Below, piece after piece: positions 18,818-27,289 of a stretch of 64,000 nucleotides of DNA. Origin of the DNA: UBA6168 sp964643005. GTDB taxonomy: Bacteria; Bacteroidota; Bacteroidia; Chitinophagales; Saprospiraceae. The stretch lies in NCBI GenBank assembly GCA_964643005.1, contig CAZXQI010000002.1:10679-74678 (forward strand). Direction: 5' to 3'. A program made the translations under genes and the position numbers. Numbering within the stretch: the first letter of the stretch is position 1; each line of letters starts with the position of its first letter. Below the pieces are notes generated by a model. The model had not been told where the DNA came from, ran no database searches, and worked only from the letters and a program-made list of their open reading frames with translations.

Positions 18818-18938
18818 TGATGAACGATGAGAGATAAATGGCGGGCGGTTTGAAAAAATCTCCGTTTAAGTCCGAAGTGAATTCGGATTGATTTTCTCCT
18901 CCGCCAAAAAATCATCTGCGGGAAACCGCACGCCAAAC
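18818..18938. repeat. Dispersed intergenic repeat, copy 1
   Basis: Similar to 24031-24158. In order it has three copies of a GATGAGA-like heptanucleotide (18819-18839), a spacer, and a conserved core TTTAAGTCCGAAGTGAATTC whose centre forms a TCCGAA/TTCGGA hairpin (18871-18887). A second block follows, containing ATCTGCGG and CACGCCA. In this copy that block also folds into TGCGG-GAAA-CCGCA. It lies 33 nt after the comEC stop. Confidence 0.8.
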
Positions 18939-19055
18939 TAAAGCTCCGCCGCCGAGCTTGATTAGTTAGGAATTACGATATAAGAAAGGCGATATAGGAC
19001 TTTAGATTCCTTTTTGAAAAATACATCGGGCAGAGAGGGCGCAAAGGGGAAGGCT

Positions 19056-19096
19056 CAAAAAAAGCCGCAGGTCATTGAAGAGAACGACATGCGGCT
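19056..19096 (-). terminator. Terminator of tRNA-Arg
   Basis: On the minus strand a 7-bp AGCCGCA/TGCGGCT stem (19063-19069 with 19090-19096), extended inward by further pairing, is followed directly by a run of T. It starts 14 nt after the tRNA 3' end. Confidence 0.8.
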
Positions 19097-19110
19097 GTGC
19101 AATTTTGTTT

Positions 19111-19185
19111 TGGTAGCCCCGCCAGGAATCGAACCTGAATCTAAAGTTTAGGAAACTTCCATTCTATCCGTTGAACTACAGGGCC
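19111..19185 (-). tRNA. tRNA-Arg (anticodon CCU)
   Basis: 75 nt including an encoded 3' CCA. The cloverleaf folds by eye as a 7-bp acceptor (with G1-U72 and one further G-U pair), T8-A9, a 4-bp D stem with an 8-nt loop, a 5-bp anticodon stem with loop TTCCTAA, a 4-nt variable region, and a 5-bp T stem with loop TTCGAAT. Anticodon CCU reads AGG. It stands alone, with its own promoter box and terminator. Confidence 0.95.
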
Positions 19186-19198
19186 GTTTTGTGGGGCG

Positions 19199-19229
19199 CA
19201 AAGTTAAACCTAAATCCACAATTCCCAAC
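19199..19229 (-). promoter_or_regulatory. Promoter of tRNA-Arg
   Basis: On the minus strand GTTG (19226-19229) is followed after 19 nt by TAACTTTG (19199-19206), 13 nt before the tRNA 5' end. The -7 match and spacing are exact and the -33 is near-consensus. Confidence 0.6.
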
Positions 19230-19249
19230 AATCCTCACCGCTTGCTACT

Positions 19250-20122
19250 TCAGGCAAAGCGACTCAGGACAGAGTGGACGGAACCGACGTAACTTCCGCC
19301 GAATAGGTTCACGTGCACCATCAGGTAGTACAGTTGAAAGACAGGTAGGCGTTCCTCCATCCCCGGCGAAAGCGGCCAGGCTGCTTCGTAACTCCGATAA
19401 AACATGCGGTCGAAGCCGCCAAACAAGCGACTCATGGCCAGATCCATTTCTCTGTGAGAATAGTTCGCCGCAGGATCTATCAGCACCGGATGGCTGTCTT
19501 TACTAACCAAAAAATTGCCGCTCCACAAATCGCCGTGAATCAGTGCGGGCGGCTCTCCGGGGCAAATAGACGGCAGTCGTAGATACAATTTTTCAAAGAG
19601 CCGGGCATCATTTGCCGACAGCAGATTAGCGTGAAGCGCCAGCTCGAGTTGTGGCTGGAGGCGCTCATGGATGAAGAAATCTACCCAGGATTCATGCTGT
19701 CTGTTAGACTGTGGTAGCGAGCCGATGAAGTTATCATGGTCGAGACCAAACTGCGGCGCGGTCTGGCGGTGCAGCATGGCAAGAGTTACCCCAAATTCTT
19801 CCCAAAACCCTTCCCTTCTGTAGCCTGTTTCCACGTATTCCATCAGGAGAAAACTCCCCTCTGCTGTCTCCTCGCAGGCAATGACTTCGGGGATTCTCAA
19901 CATCCCCGTATCGGCCAGCAGTTTTAGCCCTTTCGCTTCTGCGCCAAACATCTGCGCCGCTTGTACTCCCGTATTCAGCTTGATAAAAAAGCGCCCGGCT
20001 AAAGTGTCCAGCAGTCGGGTCTGGCTGATATCTCCTCCACTCACCCGTTCCACTGACCGGATTTCAGCGTGGAGAATTTCCCGACAACGTTGACGAATGG
20101 TTCCGGGCAAATTGATTGTCAT
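19250..20122 (-). CDS. Fructosamine kinase family protein
   Basis: 290 aa, normal length for bacterial fructosamine-3-kinase homologues. Kinase-like fold: the ATP-binding lobe has FFIKLN with the Lys, then EAKGLKLLADTG. The catalytic loop is HGDLWSGN and the metal-binding motif is LIDPAANYSHREMDLAM. The family phosphorylates sugar adducts on lysines (ribulosamine/fructosamine) so that they can be removed, which is a protein repair role. It is transcribed toward tRNA-Arg, and I see no clear partner gene. Confidence 0.92.
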   Translation of the reverse strand: MTINLPGTIRQRCREILHAEIRSVERVSGGDISQTRLLDTLAGRFFIKLNTGVQAAQMFGAEAKGLKLLADTGMLRIPEVIACEETAEGSFLLMEYVETGYRREGFWEEFGVTLAMLHRQTAPQFGLDHDNFIGSLPQSNRQHESWVDFFIHERLQPQLELALHANLLSANDARLFEKLYLRLPSICPGEPPALIHGDLWSGNFLVSKDSHPVLIDPAANYSHREMDLAMSRLFGGFDRMFYRSYEAAWPLSPGMEERLPVFQLYYLMVHVNLFGGSYVGSVHSVLSRFA

Positions 20123-20392
20123 GCGCTATAGCAGGTTTGAGTATTTGAAAAAAACCAAAGAAAGCCAGGATAGTTCTTTGACGGAAATTCACGCCCGTCC
20201 CAACAGATTTATATTTCAAAATAAGAGGCAACTACCTGGACTAATGCTATTTCCCCAGAAAATTTACGCCGAAGGGGAATCCTCTCCGCAAAAGGTTCCC
20301 ACTGATTTTCCGGCAATTGACGCAGGTTTTACCTTTTTTCAAATTTCAAAGGAATCTAAGCCGCTACGGTAAAAGGCGCATTCAATAGGGAT

Positions 20393-21349
20393 TTATTCAA
20401 ACGACAGGTAAGGTTCCAGCCGCTCCCAGTCAGAGTCTCTGAATGGAGCGCCAATCTTTTTCAGGGCGGCCATGCCTGTAAAAGAGCCGTGTTGCTCCCG
20501 ATAGTTGAAAAGAACCTTCGCCTGGAAAGAGCTGATGTAGGGGTGGCTCTTTAACTCAAATTCAGAGGCGGCATTGATTTCAATTTTTCTAAAAATATGC
20601 GAGTCCTCCAAAAAGGGCAGGATTTTTTGAAAGGCGCTATCCGGCAATCCCATCGTTTCGCCTACTTGCTGAACAGAAGAAAAGCCTCCTAATTTTTCCC
20701 TGTAATTGACAATCCGGCGAGAATAAGCCGAGCCAATGCCTTTGAGTTTTTGCCAGTCTTCCACCGTTGCCCAATTGATGTCAATGACAACCTGCTCTTT
20801 TTCTTCGGAAGAATACCGTGCAGGGAAAGAGGGTCGGTTCAACTCACCCGAAGAAACAACCGCAGCCTTTTCTGTCTGCGCCGGGCGGGCATCGGATTTA
20901 ATCTGCACCCATGCTTCTAAGCGGAGGTAGTCTTCTTCACGCAGGGTATAGAGCTTTTTCAGGTCTTCTTTTTTGTAAAAGACGCCGCCTTTTGCCCGGT
21001 AGTTCAGAATGGTTTGAGCTACTTTGGGCGACAAGCCAAGCAGGACAAAGTCTTCTTTTGTAGCAGTATTTGGATCGAAGAGGAAATACTTTATTTCTAC
21101 GGGCGCCATCCCTTCTGCCTGCCTGAATGAGAAGACCTCCTCGCCTGCTTCGACCGTAGGCAGGCTGACGAGGGCGGCTATTTCCTCCCGGAATTCCGCA
21201 AAGTCTATTTTTTCTTTTTGGCGGGGAAACAAGGTAAGGATGTCGGGAAGTATCATGAAGAACAGGCACAGGGAACTCAGTACAATACAAGCATTTCGTT
21301 CAGTACGGGTGTAATAGAAATACTCCTGGAGGGGGGCAAGGTTTCTCAT
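20393..21349 (-). CDS. Membrane-anchored helix-hairpin-helix protein (ComEA-like)
   Basis: 318 aa from the ATG at 21349; a TTG 18 nt upstream is the alternative. One N-terminal membrane segment (about 17-40) is followed by three repeats of a ComEA-type helix-hairpin-helix domain. Each opens with an Asn/Ala-rich turn and contains a LGLSPKVAQTILNYR-, LKGIGSAYSRRIVNYR- or AKVLFNYREQHGSF-type hairpin. Such domains bind DNA without sequence preference. With comEC nearby, a DNA-receptor role in natural transformation is a reasonable inference, but a general DNA-binding role is not excluded. Confidence 0.88.
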   Translation of the reverse strand: MRNLAPLQEYFYYTRTERNACIVLSSLCLFFMILPDILTLFPRQKEKIDFAEFREEIAALVSLPTVEAGEEVFSFRQAEGMAPVEIKYFLFDPNTATKEDFVLLGLSPKVAQTILNYRAKGGVFYKKEDLKKLYTLREEDYLRLEAWVQIKSDARPAQTEKAAVVSSGELNRPSFPARYSSEEKEQVVIDINWATVEDWQKLKGIGSAYSRRIVNYREKLGGFSSVQQVGETMGLPDSAFQKILPFLEDSHIFRKIEINAASEFELKSHPYISSFQAKVLFNYREQHGSFTGMAALKKIGAPFRDSDWERLEPYLSFE

Positions 21350-21415
21350 AGGAATTCTGGTTTGCAATTAAAGCATTTGGGAAAATTTAATTATTCCAAC
21401 TTTTTAGGAACTCAA

Positions 21416-21447
21416 CAAAAATAACTCACATTTTTTATCTTGTCAAA
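21416..21447 (-). promoter_or_regulatory. Promoter of the helix-hairpin-helix gene
   Basis: On the minus strand TTTG (21444-21447) is followed after 20 nt by TATTTTTG (21416-21423). Both elements match the Bacteroidota consensus and the spacing is within one base. The predicted leader is about 60 nt. Confidence 0.6.
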
Positions 21448-21587
21448 TATTATTTTTAAGGATAATAATTTGAAAAAAAGTAATGGAATTTAAATTTAAA
21501 AAATAGATTAAAGGAAAAAAGGAAGTTCATTTTCCTATATGTTTGGCCGCGTCGTTCAACGTCTGCCCCATAAAAATCGTTTATTCG

Positions 21588-21595
21588 TAGGTTTG
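21588..21595 (+). promoter_or_regulatory. Candidate -7 box for the GH57 gene
   Basis: TAGGTTTG is an exact TAnnTTTG match 21 nt before the ATG at 21617. It lies inside the longer alternative reading frame from 21539, favouring the shorter start. Confidence 0.45.
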
Positions 21596-21616
21596 CCAAC
21601 AACAACAGTTGAAATC

Positions 21617-24019
21617 ATGTCTGACAATAAATACATCTGCGTCCACGGTCATTTCTATCAGCCGCCGAGGGAAAGCGCCTGGATTGAGGTAATCGAACTA
21701 CAGGAAAGCGCGGCGCCTTTTCACGACTGGAACGAGCGCATCAACTTTGAATGCTATGCGCCCAACACCGCAGCCCGCATTTTAGATGAAAAAAATTTCA
21801 TCACTAAAATCGTCAATAACTACGCTCATATCAGTTTCAATTTTGGGCCGACGCTGCTCTGGTGGTTAGAAAAGGCAGACCCCGATACCTACCAGAAAAT
21901 TATACAGGCCGACAAGGAAAGTATAGAGCGCTTCAGCGGACACGGCAATGCCATCGCTCAGGCCTACAATCATCTCATCATGCCATTGGCCAACGAGCGG
22001 GACAAGATAACCCAGGTGCATTGGGGCATTACCGATTTTGAGCGCCGCTTCGGTCGAAAGCCTGAGGGAATGTGGTTGCCCGAAACCGCTGTGGACACCG
22101 GCTCGCTCGAAATAATGGCAGACTATGGCATTCGCTTTACCATCCTGTCGCCCAGACAGGCGAAGGCATTTCGAAAAATCGGCGACGCCAATTGGATATC
22201 GCTTTCCGAAAATGTGGATCCGCGAAGACCTTACCGCTACAATCTGCCCTCCGGGCGCAGCATCGCCTTATTTTTTTACGATGGAAATATAGCCAAAGAC
22301 GTCGCCTTTCAGGGTCTGCTCAACGACGGTATCGGCTTCGCCAACAGGCTGACCAGTGTCTTTGACGGCGACGGCGCTCCTCAGCTTTCCCACATTGCAA
22401 CAGACGGGGAGAGCTATGGCCACCACCATCGCTGGGGAGAAATGGCGCTGGCTCGCGCATTAGAAGCCATCGAAGAAAACGGATCGGCTACCGTCACGAA
22501 CTACGCTGAGTATCTCGAAAAATTTCCGCCGCAATACGAAATTCAGATTCACGAAAACAGCTCCTGGAGCTGCATGCACGGCGTGGAGCGCTGGCGTTCG
22601 GATTGTGGCGACACGACCGGTTCCCAGCCGGGCTGGAATCAAAAATGGCGCAGGCCGCTGCGCGATGCGCTCGACTGGCTGCGAGATAAGGAGATAGCTA
22701 CTTACGAAAAAATGGGCGGCGAATTAGTGAAAGATATTTGGGAAGCCCGCAACGACTATATCAGCGTCATCCTCGAACGCACGGAAGAAAATGTCAACCG
22801 CTTCATCAGTCGGCACGCCAAAAAGGCGCTGTCAAAAGCGCAGGAAGTTCAATTGCTGCGCCTATTGGAAATTCAGCGGCAGTGCCAGTTGATGTACACC
22901 AGTTGCGCCTGGTTTTTTGCCGAAATATCCGGCATTGAAACCAATCAGGTTTTGCAATATGCGCTGCGGGCAACCTATCACCACTACAACGTCACCGGCG
23001 AGAGTCTGGCGCCGGCGTTTATCAAACTGTTAGAAAAGGCGCCCAGCAATATTTACCCAAATGGCGCCGTCAGTTTTAGAGCCAACGTAATGCCCTCCCA
23101 ACTGACGCTGACCGGCGTGGGCATGCACTACGCCGTGTCCTCCATTTTCGAAGATTACGAAGACAGCACTGAGTTTCTGCACTATAAAGTAAAGAACGAG
23201 GTGTTTGAGCGCATTCCTGCCGGCTCCCAAAAACTGGCTTTCGGCAGAACCTCCGTCACATCCACCCTTACCCAGTCGGAAAAGCGCTTCAGCTTTGCCG
23301 TGCTCTACTTTGGGCAGCAAAATGTAATTGGCAGTATCGCATTAGACATGGACAGAGACGTATTTGACAAGTTTCACGCTGAAATGGCCGAGGCCTTCCG
23401 CAATGCTAATCTGGGCGATGTCATCAACACGCTTCAATCATTTGGACAGGAAAGATTTTCTTTTAAAAACCTCTTTAAGGATGAAAAGCTAAAAATCTAT
23501 CAGCAAATTCTTGAACTGAGCTTACCGCAGGTTGAATTTGCTATCGGAGGTTATTACAAGGACAACTACCAACTGATGAGCGGCATGGTGAAGAACAATA
23601 TTCCCGTGCCGGAAGGTTGGCGAAATATCACGCTGTATGTCGTCAATAGGGAATTGCACCGCTTTTTTGAAGAGGGGAAAATGAGCGTCCGGGAAATTCA
23701 GTCTTTAGTAGATGAATTCAATCGCTGGAGTCTGCACCTCACCGACGAGCAAAGCCTCAGCCTACAGGCCGGCGAAAGAATTTTTACCGAACTGCAAAAA
23801 GCCGATTCGACAGAGCGTAAACCCGAGCCGCTAAACCGCCTCATCGGCATCTTAGAAGCCCTAAACCAACTCGGCCTCCAACCGGAACTCTGGAAAAGTC
23901 AGAACCTTTACTATCACCTTGCCCTACACTACCGCAGCAATGCCTGGAAAGGCGTTTCCAGCGATTGGAAAACCAGCTTTTTGCGATTAGGCGAATTGCT
24001 CACGATCAATGGAGAGTGA
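21617..24019 (+). CDS. Glycoside hydrolase family 57 protein with DUF3536
   Basis: 800 aa from the ATG at 21617. The protein begins MSDNKYICVHGHFYQPPRES, placing the first GH57 motif (HGHFYQPP) at residues 10-17. Other GH57 signatures follow: GMWLPETAVD (about 150) and IATDGESYGHHHRWGE (about 265), the latter carrying a candidate catalytic Asp. The DUF3536 region follows (about 370-700). GH57 enzymes act on alpha-glucans as amylases, branching enzymes or glucanotransferases; the DUF3536 subgroup has no defined substrate that I know of. It is convergent with phosphoglucomutase, which suggests storage-glucan metabolism without proving it. Confidence 0.9.
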   Translation: MSDNKYICVHGHFYQPPRESAWIEVIELQESAAPFHDWNERINFECYAPNTAARILDEKNFITKIVNNYAHISFNFGPTLLWWLEKADPDTYQKIIQADKESIERFSGHGNAIAQAYNHLIMPLANERDKITQVHWGITDFERRFGRKPEGMWLPETAVDTGSLEIMADYGIRFTILSPRQAKAFRKIGDANWISLSENVDPRRPYRYNLPSGRSIALFFYDGNIAKDVAFQGLLNDGIGFANRLTSVFDGDGAPQLSHIATDGESYGHHHRWGEMALARALEAIEENGSATVTNYAEYLEKFPPQYEIQIHENSSWSCMHGVERWRSDCGDTTGSQPGWNQKWRRPLRDALDWLRDKEIATYEKMGGELVKDIWEARNDYISVILERTEENVNRFISRHAKKALSKAQEVQLLRLLEIQRQCQLMYTSCAWFFAEISGIETNQVLQYALRATYHHYNVTGESLAPAFIKLLEKAPSNIYPNGAVSFRANVMPSQLTLTGVGMHYAVSSIFEDYEDSTEFLHYKVKNEVFERIPAGSQKLAFGRTSVTSTLTQSEKRFSFAVLYFGQQNVIGSIALDMDRDVFDKFHAEMAEAFRNANLGDVINTLQSFGQERFSFKNLFKDEKLKIYQQILELSLPQVEFAIGGYYKDNYQLMSGMVKNNIPVPEGWRNITLYVVNRELHRFFEEGKMSVREIQSLVDEFNRWSLHLTDEQSLSLQAGERIFTELQKADSTERKPEPLNRLIGILEALNQLGLQPELWKSQNLYYHLALHYRSNAWKGVSSDWKTSFLRLGELLTINGE

Positions 24020-24030
24020 GGAGTTTTTAA

Positions 24031-24158
24031 TGATGAGAGATGAGAGATGAGAGATGAATTTTTAATAATGAATAGGAGGGTGTAGTTTGGTTTAAGTCCG
24101 AAGTGAATTCGAACTGATTTTTCCCTTCGTCAAATACCATTCGCATTATCTGCGGAAA
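24031..24158. repeat. Dispersed intergenic repeat, copy 2
   Basis: Second copy of the element at 18818-18938. Here the heptanucleotide GATGAGA is repeated four times in tandem (24032-24059, the last unit GATGAAT). The core TTTAAGTCCGAAGTGAATTC is identical, and the ATCTGCGG and CACGCCA blocks are retained, but the second hairpin is degraded. It lies 11 nt after the GH57 stop, again between convergent transcription units. Confidence 0.8.
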
Positions 24159-24251
24159 AAACTCACGCCAGTCCAAAGAATCCCGGTCTAAAAAATCACC
24201 CCGACATGCGCCGCTCAACGCCATCTCAAATGCGCTAAACCTAAAACAGAA

Positions 24252-24282
24252 AAAGCCCGACCAGCATTCCTGATCGGGCTTT
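24252..24282. terminator. Bidirectional terminator, GH57 gene / phosphoglucomutase
   Basis: AAAGCCCGA (24252-24260) pairs with TCGGGCTTT (24274-24282), with further pairing possible in the loop. T runs on both strands make it usable in both directions. It lies 19 nt past the phosphoglucomutase stop. Confidence 0.85.
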
Positions 24283-24301
24283 AAGTTTAAAGTCTGGAGC
24301 C

Positions 24302-26494
24302 TTACGGGCGGTATGCCCCTAATTTTTTCCGAATATCGTCTGCGATGCGTAGCGCCTTTCTGCGCAACAGAGCCTTCTTCCTGATGAGGCTTCCTTTGCT
24401 CACGTCGAAGGTATGCATCTGAATATGGAAGCGCAGCGCATTACCTGTGCCAGAAGGTCTGACTGTCAGGTGGTTGTATTCGTCGCCAAAATAAAAGCGC
24501 ACACCTTCGTCGGGGAAAGTCCAGTCGGGTGTCGGCGGATAGACGTGGTCATATTTGCCGGTGCGATAGATGACGGCGCTGCTCACAGGTACTCCGCCAA
24601 TCTTTAAGTCGCCGGCCAGCGCCATCTGATAGTAGCCCAAAGCTCTGCGAAGAATCGCCTTTTTCAGACGGTCGCCCTGGATGCCGGGATACTCGCCGTC
24701 AATTGGATCTGGTTCGTAGTGATTGTAAAATAGACCGATTTCTTTGTCTAAGTAAATATTGTCGATCAAATCAAAAACCGTCGTTTTGTGGTCGTCGGCC
24801 CATTGGGCGATTTCGGCCAGCAGGACGGCTGCAAAGGTTCCGTCTTTGTCTCTGACGTGCCCTTTTTCGCCCAAAGAGAACGGATCCTTCGGGGGGTAAC
24901 CCAACAAGGCAAAGCCGTTGCTCTGCTCGAAAGAGCCGAGATTGTAGCTGCGACCCTGCCCCATATCTATCGTGTCTTTGACTACCATGTCTGCCAATGG
25001 CTGGTTTTTATCCTTTTTCCCTTCCACTAAGCCTTCGACTAAGACGCCATTCCAGCTATTGCGCACGGCAGCGCTCAGCGCTGCAAAGCCCACCCAGGTT
25101 CTGACAACGCCCACGCCATATTTTTTTGCCAATAAGGTCAGCGCATCCGTCGTGGTATGGGAAAGCACGATGAAGGAGCTTTCCCGATGGATGGTTTTAT
25201 CTAAGTGCAGGCGATACCAGAGCAGAACAGCCCATGCTTCGTCTGCGGGCAGCAGCGCATAGTCGCCATCGTAGATTTCCTGCTGCTCTTTAGGAACTTT
25301 TACGGTCAGCGCACAGCGGTCAGCGTCGGGGTCTGTACCGACGAGGATGCTGATATCTCCCCATTTTTCTTTTCCATATTCTTTGATGAAGGCGTCAACG
25401 GCCACTTTGGCCGCTCTCCAGTCTCCCGGATCGGGTTGCTGCTCTTTGCCCGGTTCGCTCTTGAAACTTGGGAAAAGACCGTTGGGGTCATTCAGTCCGT
25501 TTTCGTGCGTGATATTGATGTTCTGAAAGCCAATATCTCTCAGCAGTCTGGGCACGAGTTTCCTGCCGGCGCCGTGATAGGCACAGTAGGCAATGCTCAG
25601 ATCTTTTTTAGTCTTCGTATCCTGCAAGAGGAAGCTCTTAACCTGCCTGCTGTAGGCATCGTGAATGTCGATCAGTTGTTTCTGACCGAAGTAATTCACT
25701 TCCGGCAGATGCTCTGCGCCGCCAAGCCATATTAATTTTCCCTGAGGAGCCTCTGCAATCGGCAAGACTTTGATGTCGTCGGAAGTCACCTTTGAGATGT
25801 AGTTGTTGTACATATCGGTGCGCTCATCCGGGTCAAATTGAGAGCCGTTGCCGCTGCAAAGTTTATAGCCGTTGTAGCGGTAGTCGTTGTGGCTGGCCGA
25901 GAGCAGGATGCCCATTTGCGCTTTTACAAAGGGAATGGCAAAAGTGACTTCTGGGAAAGGGCATACTTCGTCGAACAGATAGACGGTAAAGCCATAGGCC
26001 AAAAATTCCTCGGCGATAACTCTGGCAAAATCTCCTCCTCTGACCCGACTGTCGTAGCCGATGACTATTTTATCGAATCCCTTTTCCCTGCCAAATTTAG
26101 CCACACCGGCGCTGGTCAACAGCAGCACGATATTGTTAATGGTATTCGGGCCTTTCAAAATAGGGGCGTCCACCCCTTCTTCTTTCATCTGAACGATGCC
26201 TTCTTTGTCGTCAGCCATGAAGCCCCGAATCCCTCCAGTGCCGAAGCTCATTTTCTTGCGGAAAGTGTTGACGATGCTCTCCCATTTTCCGGCGTCAACT
26301 GCTTTCATGATGCCCTTGCGAACATTCGGGGAGACCCGTAGGAAGTTATCGTCGGTCAGCCATTGACGCAGAAAAGACATGGTATTTTTCTTTGCCATGT
26401 CGTAGCTCTGGGGGTCAATTTTCCCTTCTTGCAGGGCGGCGTCAAGGTAGCCGTTGACGCCTTTTTCAATTTTGGTAAAATCAATATTACTCAT
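24302..26494 (-). CDS. Phosphoglucomutase / phospho-sugar mutase
   Basis: 730 aa, longer than the usual 550-600 aa of the alpha-D-phosphohexomutase family. The extra length lies in an N-terminal extension and internal insertions. The phosphoserine loop is LLSASHNDYRYNGYK, the metal loop GTDPDADRCAL, and the phosphate-binding loop RPSGTGNALRFH near the C-terminus. It interconverts hexose-1- and hexose-6-phosphates. Glucose is the likely substrate, and the link to glucan turnover with the neighbouring GH57 gene is inferred from position. Confidence 0.93.
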   Translation of the reverse strand: MSNIDFTKIEKGVNGYLDAALQEGKIDPQSYDMAKKNTMSFLRQWLTDDNFLRVSPNVRKGIMKAVDAGKWESIVNTFRKKMSFGTGGIRGFMADDKEGIVQMKEEGVDAPILKGPNTINNIVLLLTSAGVAKFGREKGFDKIVIGYDSRVRGGDFARVIAEEFLAYGFTVYLFDEVCPFPEVTFAIPFVKAQMGILLSASHNDYRYNGYKLCSGNGSQFDPDERTDMYNNYISKVTSDDIKVLPIAEAPQGKLIWLGGAEHLPEVNYFGQKQLIDIHDAYSRQVKSFLLQDTKTKKDLSIAYCAYHGAGRKLVPRLLRDIGFQNINITHENGLNDPNGLFPSFKSEPGKEQQPDPGDWRAAKVAVDAFIKEYGKEKWGDISILVGTDPDADRCALTVKVPKEQQEIYDGDYALLPADEAWAVLLWYRLHLDKTIHRESSFIVLSHTTTDALTLLAKKYGVGVVRTWVGFAALSAAVRNSWNGVLVEGLVEGKKDKNQPLADMVVKDTIDMGQGRSYNLGSFEQSNGFALLGYPPKDPFSLGEKGHVRDKDGTFAAVLLAEIAQWADDHKTTVFDLIDNIYLDKEIGLFYNHYEPDPIDGEYPGIQGDRLKKAILRRALGYYQMALAGDLKIGGVPVSSAVIYRTGKYDHVYPPTPDWTFPDEGVRFYFGDEYNHLTVRPSGTGNALRFHIQMHTFDVSKGSLIRKKALLRRKALRIADDIRKKLGAYRP

Positions 26495-26739
26495 GTTTTA
26501 TTTAATTAGGGTGTTTGGCATGGCCGCCAGGTCAATTCGGGAATAGCTTATAGAAGATCCGGCGGCTGCCTGAGAAAGTGGCGAAGATAAATGATTTGGC
26601 AAACTCCCTGAAAATGAAGCAAATGAAAATGTAGGGCGCAGGCGGAGATTCTGGGAACAGGTTAAAAGTTAATCTGCCATTTATTAAAAAAAGGTTCTGT
26701 AAAAAATTATCAACAGCATTTTTGCAAGCTAACTAAGGC

Positions 26740-27186
26740 TCACTGAACCATCGGGAAATGAGGGATGTCGTCCTCTAAGTAAGACTCACCCGAAACGACA
26801 AAGCCTAAACTCTCATAAAATTCCCTCAGGTAAGTCTGAGCGCTGATCTTAATCGTATCGCCGGGGAAGAGCTGCTCCATATTGTCCAAAGCCGCCTTCA
26901 TCAATCCTCTTCCAAATCCCTGCCTCCTGATAATGGAAGAAACCACAACCCGTCCAATGGAAGCGTGATTGTCGTAGGCCACATTCTTCGGCAGCAGGCG
27001 AGCGTAGGCTACTAGTTGTCCCTCGTCATCGTAGCCCATGAGGTGCCAGCCTTTTAAGTCTTTGCCATCCGCATCGAGATAGGGGCAATTTTGTTCCACC
27101 ACAAAAACCTCCTGCCGGAGCGCCATGACAGCGTATAGTTGCAGTGCAGTCAGCTCATAGAAAGGCTTACAACGAAAATTTATCAT
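26740..27186 (-). CDS. elaA: ElaA-type GNAT acetyltransferase
   Basis: 148 aa from the ATG at 27186. This start is chosen because ElaA proteins begin about 30 residues before the VFVVEQNCPYLD signature; a second ATG at 27231 would add 15 unmatched residues. The acetyl-CoA loop is VVSSIIRRQGFGRGLM and the C-terminal motif YLREFYESLGF is typical GNAT. It transfers an acetyl group to an unknown acceptor. It follows an oxidoreductase gene on the same strand about 100 nt downstream. Confidence 0.9.
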   Translation of the reverse strand: MINFRCKPFYELTALQLYAVMALRQEVFVVEQNCPYLDADGKDLKGWHLMGYDDEGQLVAYARLLPKNVAYDNHASIGRVVVSSIIRRQGFGRGLMKAALDNMEQLFPGDTIKISAQTYLREFYESLGFVVSGESYLEDDIPHFPMVQ

Positions 27187-27289
27187 CAGTTTTTTTATTA
27201 AAATAATGGGCGCATCAAACAAAGCTGACATTCAACAGGGTTTTTAAAGCTGCTCCTCTGTCGCCTCTTGTTCCATACCTCATTAATAA

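Noticed and set aside
20123..20392. Gap between the fructosamine-kinase-like and helix-hairpin-helix genes, with a 91-codon plus-strand frame
   Set aside because: The frame shows no protein character and no promoter or hairpin stands out.
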